Positions 5,598-7,560 of a stretch of 7,560 bases of DNA are shown one piece after another; the stretch's first letter is position 1, and each line of letters starts with the position of its first letter. A program made the translations under genes and the position numbers. The notes beneath the pieces were generated by a model. It was given only the letters and a program-made list of their open reading frames with translations, was not told the DNA's origin and did no database searches. The stretch comes from Gammaproteobacteria bacterium UBA6173 (lineage in GTDB: Bacteria; Pseudomonadota; Gammaproteobacteria; Pseudomonadales; Pseudohongiellaceae): assembly GCA_002422225.1 (NCBI GenBank), contig DITX01000115.1, forward strand, positions 1,763 to 9,322, written 5' to 3'.

Positions 5598-6638
5598 ATG
5601 CTAAACGCCCGATCGTCTGCAGTTGCATCCAACTTTATTGTTCTGACACTGACCATCGCCAGCGCATCCAGTTGGGCTCAGGTGAATGAACGCCCCGAAC
5701 TCAGCGGTGTATGGACCAATGCCGCGCTGACCAGCATGACGCGCCCTGCTAACGTGGACAAACTGATTGTCAGCGCCGCCGAAGCACAACAGATTATCGC
5801 CAACACCAGCGTGGCCGGGTTGCCGGTAGGTGAGTTTGAGGCGGTCACGGAGAGTGTTGACACTGTTGCCCCGCCGGCGGCTGGCAGCGACGATTTTGGG
5901 CTGCGCGCTTATAACGACTTCTGGATTGACCCGGGTTCCGCGCTGGCGCGTGTCAAAGGTGAATACCGCAGCTCTTATATTATCGATCCTGAAAATGGTC
6001 AGATTCCGTATCTGGAAACATCGCGTGCTGATTTTGAACGCCGCAATTTTGGAGTGCGTTATGCGACCGGGGTGGGCGACATGTCTGGCCCGGAAGCCAT
6101 GCCACTGGCCGAGCGTTGTCTGTTGGGTTTTGGCAACACTGCCGGCCCAGGCATGATGGGCACGTTGTACAACAGCACTTATCGCTTTGTGCAGACTGAT
6201 GATTATGTGGTGATCGAAGTGGAGATGGTGCACGACGCGCGTATTGTGCCCATCTACGCCAATGCCGCCGAAGCCCGCGCCAATCTGCGGCCAGCTGCCT
6301 TGCAACAGTGGTTTGGCGATTCTCGCGGCTGGTATGAAAACGGCGAACTGGTCGTGGAAACCGTCAATATCAATCCACAACAGATGGCGCAAAGCTCCGT
6401 GCCCATCACCGCCACTGGCAAAATAACCGAACGTTTCAGCCGCTATTCCGATACCGAGATTGTTTACCAGTTCACGGTTGACGATGCCAATCTGTACTCG
6501 CAGCCGTGGACAGCGGAACTGAGCTTCCACGCCAGTGAAGGTCCGATGTATGAGTACGCCTGCCACGAAGGCAATTATGCCATGCCCGGCATTCTGGCGG
6601 GTGCGCGAAGGCTGGAGGCGGAACAGGCTGGGCAGTGA
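5598..6638 (+). CDS. Exported protein of a conserved family without known function
   Basis: The 346-residue product has a signal peptide (1-27, cleavage likely at SWA|QV) and should be periplasmic or otherwise exported. The mature part carries motifs I associate with a family of uncharacterised secreted proteins in Gammaproteobacteria and Acidobacteria: LSGVWTNAALT (35-45), SSYIIDPENGQIPY (125-138), a Cys in AERCLLG (171-177), VHDARIVPI (211-219), WFGDSRGWYENGELVVET (238-255), TERFSRYS (277-284), YQFTVDDANLYSQPWT (290-305) and YEYACHEGNYAMPGIL (318-333). Two conserved Cys (174 and 322) could pair as a disulfide. The frame is intact and the length looks normal. No enzyme motif is recognisable. 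Neighbours give no functional hint: a dead GMC gene upstream and a dead SOUL gene facing it downstream. It appears to be a single-gene unit. Confidence 0.85.
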   Translation: MLNARSSAVASNFIVLTLTIASASSWAQVNERPELSGVWTNAALTSMTRPANVDKLIVSAAEAQQIIANTSVAGLPVGEFEAVTESVDTVAPPAAGSDDFGLRAYNDFWIDPGSALARVKGEYRSSYIIDPENGQIPYLETSRADFERRNFGVRYATGVGDMSGPEAMPLAERCLLGFGNTAGPGMMGTLYNSTYRFVQTDDYVVIEVEMVHDARIVPIYANAAEARANLRPAALQQWFGDSRGWYENGELVVETVNINPQQMAQSSVPITATGKITERFSRYSDTEIVYQFTVDDANLYSQPWTAELSFHASEGPMYEYACHEGNYAMPGILAGARRLEAEQAGQ

Positions 6639-6641
6639 GCT

Positions 6642-7081
6642 TTAGGTCCCGAGGCGTCTGATTCGAGGCGCCTTGGCTACCGTCACCATCACTTCATTGC
6701 GACGCATAAACGGCAATGAAAACGGCGAATTGTAGGCTGCTGATATTGGCTCGCCTGTTATATCAACACCTGCCGTAGACAATGCCGCCAACAGCGCCTG
6801 TTGGTGGGCTGCGGCACGGTATCCATATCAAACTCTCTTGGCACCACAAAGGCGATCAACCAGCCCTCGTCTGAGGGAGCCTGTTGCACCGGCGCCGTCA
6901 TCGCGATCTTTTGCGACACCGCTTGCTGCTGCACAGGCGCTGTCATGGCAATTTTGCTTTGCACGGCATTGTCGCCAGAGATATAAGCAAACAATCGTCT
7001 GAAACCGGTATTGGCAGCGCGTGACTGACTGCTGTTGCCTGCCCTGGTTGACCGTGAAATCATACGCCCCTGATATCTCAT
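6642..7081 (-). pseudogene. Broken SOUL-family heme-binding protein gene
   Basis: On the minus strand, from about 7081, the text LMRYQGRMISRSTRAGN, GFRRLFAYISGDN, KIAMTAPVQQ twice, GWLIAFVVPREFDMDTVPQP matches SOUL heme-binding proteins, whose hallmark is the KIAMTAPV segment, often doubled in bacteria. At about 6798-6808 the frame changes. The new frame gives QALLAALSTAGVDITGEP and SPFSLPFMRRNEV, the usual C-terminus, to a TAA at 6644-6642. The part between (normally about 30 residues, the RVxLRxVP..RFSG region) is missing, so a block deletion caused the frameshift. The N-terminus is also short: the family's opening strand before RRY is absent, and the region ends close to the divergent MazG-like gene. 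Translation from the ATG at 7081 would run to a stop at 6758 with a wrong tail. A functional protein is unlikely. Confidence 0.78.
6649..6676. other. Stem-loop between the exported-protein gene and the SOUL remnant
   Basis: CCGAGGCG (6649-6656) can pair with CGCCTTGG (6669-6676), 8 bp including one G-T, around a 12-base loop. It lies just after the stop at 6638, where a terminator is expected, but no T-run follows on either strand, and it overlaps the C-terminal codons of the SOUL remnant. Confidence 0.25.
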
Positions 7082-7111
7082 CAACCGTTCGGAACAGGAC
7101 AGACAAACCCC

Positions 7112-7432
7112 ATGAAGGAAATCGTAGACGCCCTGAAGAAGTTCCGCGACGAGCGCGACTGGCAACAATTCCACAACCCCAAAGACCTGTCGGTGGCGCT
7201 GAGCATCGAAGCCGCTGAATTACTCGAAGCGTATTTGTGGAAGCAACCCGAGCACGCTGACATCAACAAAATCAAAGAAGAGCTGGCAGATGTGTTTGCC
7301 TACGCCTTTCTGCTCGCCGATGTCTGCCAGCTGGATGTGAAAGAGATTGTGATGGCAAAAATCCGCGTGAATGAACAGAAGTACCCCGTGGATAAGTCCC
7401 GGGGCAGTGCAAAAAAACATGATGAGTTGTGA
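7112..7432 (+). CDS. MazG-like nucleotide pyrophosphohydrolase
   Basis: This 106-residue protein matches the small MazG-like all-alpha NTP pyrophosphatases, cytosolic enzymes that hydrolyse (d)NTPs to monophosphate and pyrophosphate and clear unwanted nucleotides. The metal-binding signature is complete: E33-A-A-E36 in SIEAAELLEAYLW and E57-L-A-D60 in KEELADVFAYAF. The opening (KFRDERDWQQFHNPKDLSVA) is the family's usual N-terminus, which supports the ATG at 7112. The Shine-Dalgarno is imperfect: AGGA at 7096-7099, 12 bases away. Length and frame are normal. It diverges from the SOUL remnant, and their 5' ends almost touch. The nucleotide preference cannot be told from sequence; dCTP- or house-cleaning-type activity is only a family-level guess. 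Confidence 0.9.
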   Translation: MKEIVDALKKFRDERDWQQFHNPKDLSVALSIEAAELLEAYLWKQPEHADINKIKEELADVFAYAFLLADVCQLDVKEIVMAKIRVNEQKYPVDKSRGSAKKHDEL

Positions 7433-7444
7433 GTACACAGTTTC

Positions 7445-7482
7445 TTATCGCCCAAAAATGCATTAGTTTTGCTTTGGGATAA
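7445..7482 (+). promoter_or_regulatory. Stem-loop covering the next gene's ribosome site
   Basis: TTAT (7445-7448) pairs with ATAA (7479-7482) and CCCAAA (7451-7456) with TTTGGG (7473-7478), a 10-bp stem with a CG bulge and a 16-base loop. No T-run follows. The right arm contains the likely Shine-Dalgarno (GGGA, 7476-7479) of the gene starting at 7487, so the fold could mask it. Confidence 0.35.
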
Positions 7483-7486
7483 CCAG

Positions 7487-7560
7487 ATGGAAATTACTAT
7501 GGCACGGTGGCTTATCGTAACACTGCTTTTGCCCATAATGGCACCATGGTTTGTGAACGC
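7487..7560 (+). CDS. Start of a probable exported protein, cut by the window end
   Basis: An open frame from ATG 7487 runs to the window edge. It reads MEITMARWLIVTLLLPIM then APWFVNA, a basic residue followed by a hydrophobic stretch and a possible signal-peptidase site, as in a signal peptide. GGGA (7476-7479) is 7 bases before this ATG. A second in-frame ATG at 7499 gives a tidier leader (MARWLIVTLL) and has GGA 7 bases upstream, so either start is possible. It follows the MazG-like gene by 54 bases. The function is not visible. Confidence 0.5.
   Translation, partial: MEITMARWLIVTLLLPIMAPWFVN

Noticed and set aside
5601..6566. A 321-codon open minus-strand frame
   Set aside because: It is antisense to the exported-protein gene, whose signal peptide, Shine-Dalgarno and conserved motifs identify the real frame.
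6889..6952. Doubled KIAMTAPVQQ as a recent tandem duplication
   Set aside because: The two copies differ at many DNA positions, and the doubled motif is common in bacterial SOUL proteins, so it is a family trait.

Overview
The window looks like chromosomal DNA of a Gram-negative bacterium, most likely a gammaproteobacterium. That placement is inferred from the protein families and from the many exported or membrane products; no rRNA, tRNA or other lineage marker is present. No phage, plasmid, IS transposase or CRISPR array was seen. The striking feature is the mix of intact genes with at least four badly decayed ones.

Layout. At the left edge a minus-strand gene starts at 91 and runs off the window, with a strong Shine-Dalgarno. 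Facing away from it is a ruined membrane-anchored GGDEF (diguanylate cyclase) gene at 367-1263. It carries an in-frame stop, lacks the front of its GGDEF domain, and has RVEEF in place of GGDEF. An intact minus-strand gene for an exported PQQ-type beta-propeller dehydrogenase (1411-3162) converges on it. Rightward of that lie a frameshifted membrane-protein remnant (about 3245-3536) and four copies of a 13-bp core spaced exactly 23 bp apart (3551-3632). Next comes an intact COG1373-type ATPase with a C-terminal PD-(D/E)XK-like domain (3624-4889), whose ATG lies inside the last repeat. A shredded GMC oxidoreductase gene (about 4894-5291) follows, with a fifth repeat core at one of its deletion junctions. 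Then come a well-formed exported protein of a conserved but unnamed family (5598-6638), a broken minus-strand SOUL heme-binding gene (6642-about 7081), an intact MazG-like nucleotide pyrophosphohydrolase (7112-7432), and the start of a probable exported protein (7487 to the window end).

How the genes fit together. No single pathway ties them. The PQQ dehydrogenase and the dead GMC oxidoreductase both belong to alcohol/sugar oxidation, so this may once have been an oxidative-metabolism neighbourhood. The ATPase and its repeats look like a separate accessory module, and the MazG-like enzyme is nucleotide-pool housekeeping. The best candidate for something undescribed is the ATPase with its 23-bp-period array and the lone core copy inside the GMC remnant: possible autoregulatory sites, or traces of a small mobile unit. 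All family assignments come from reading motifs, without database searches.
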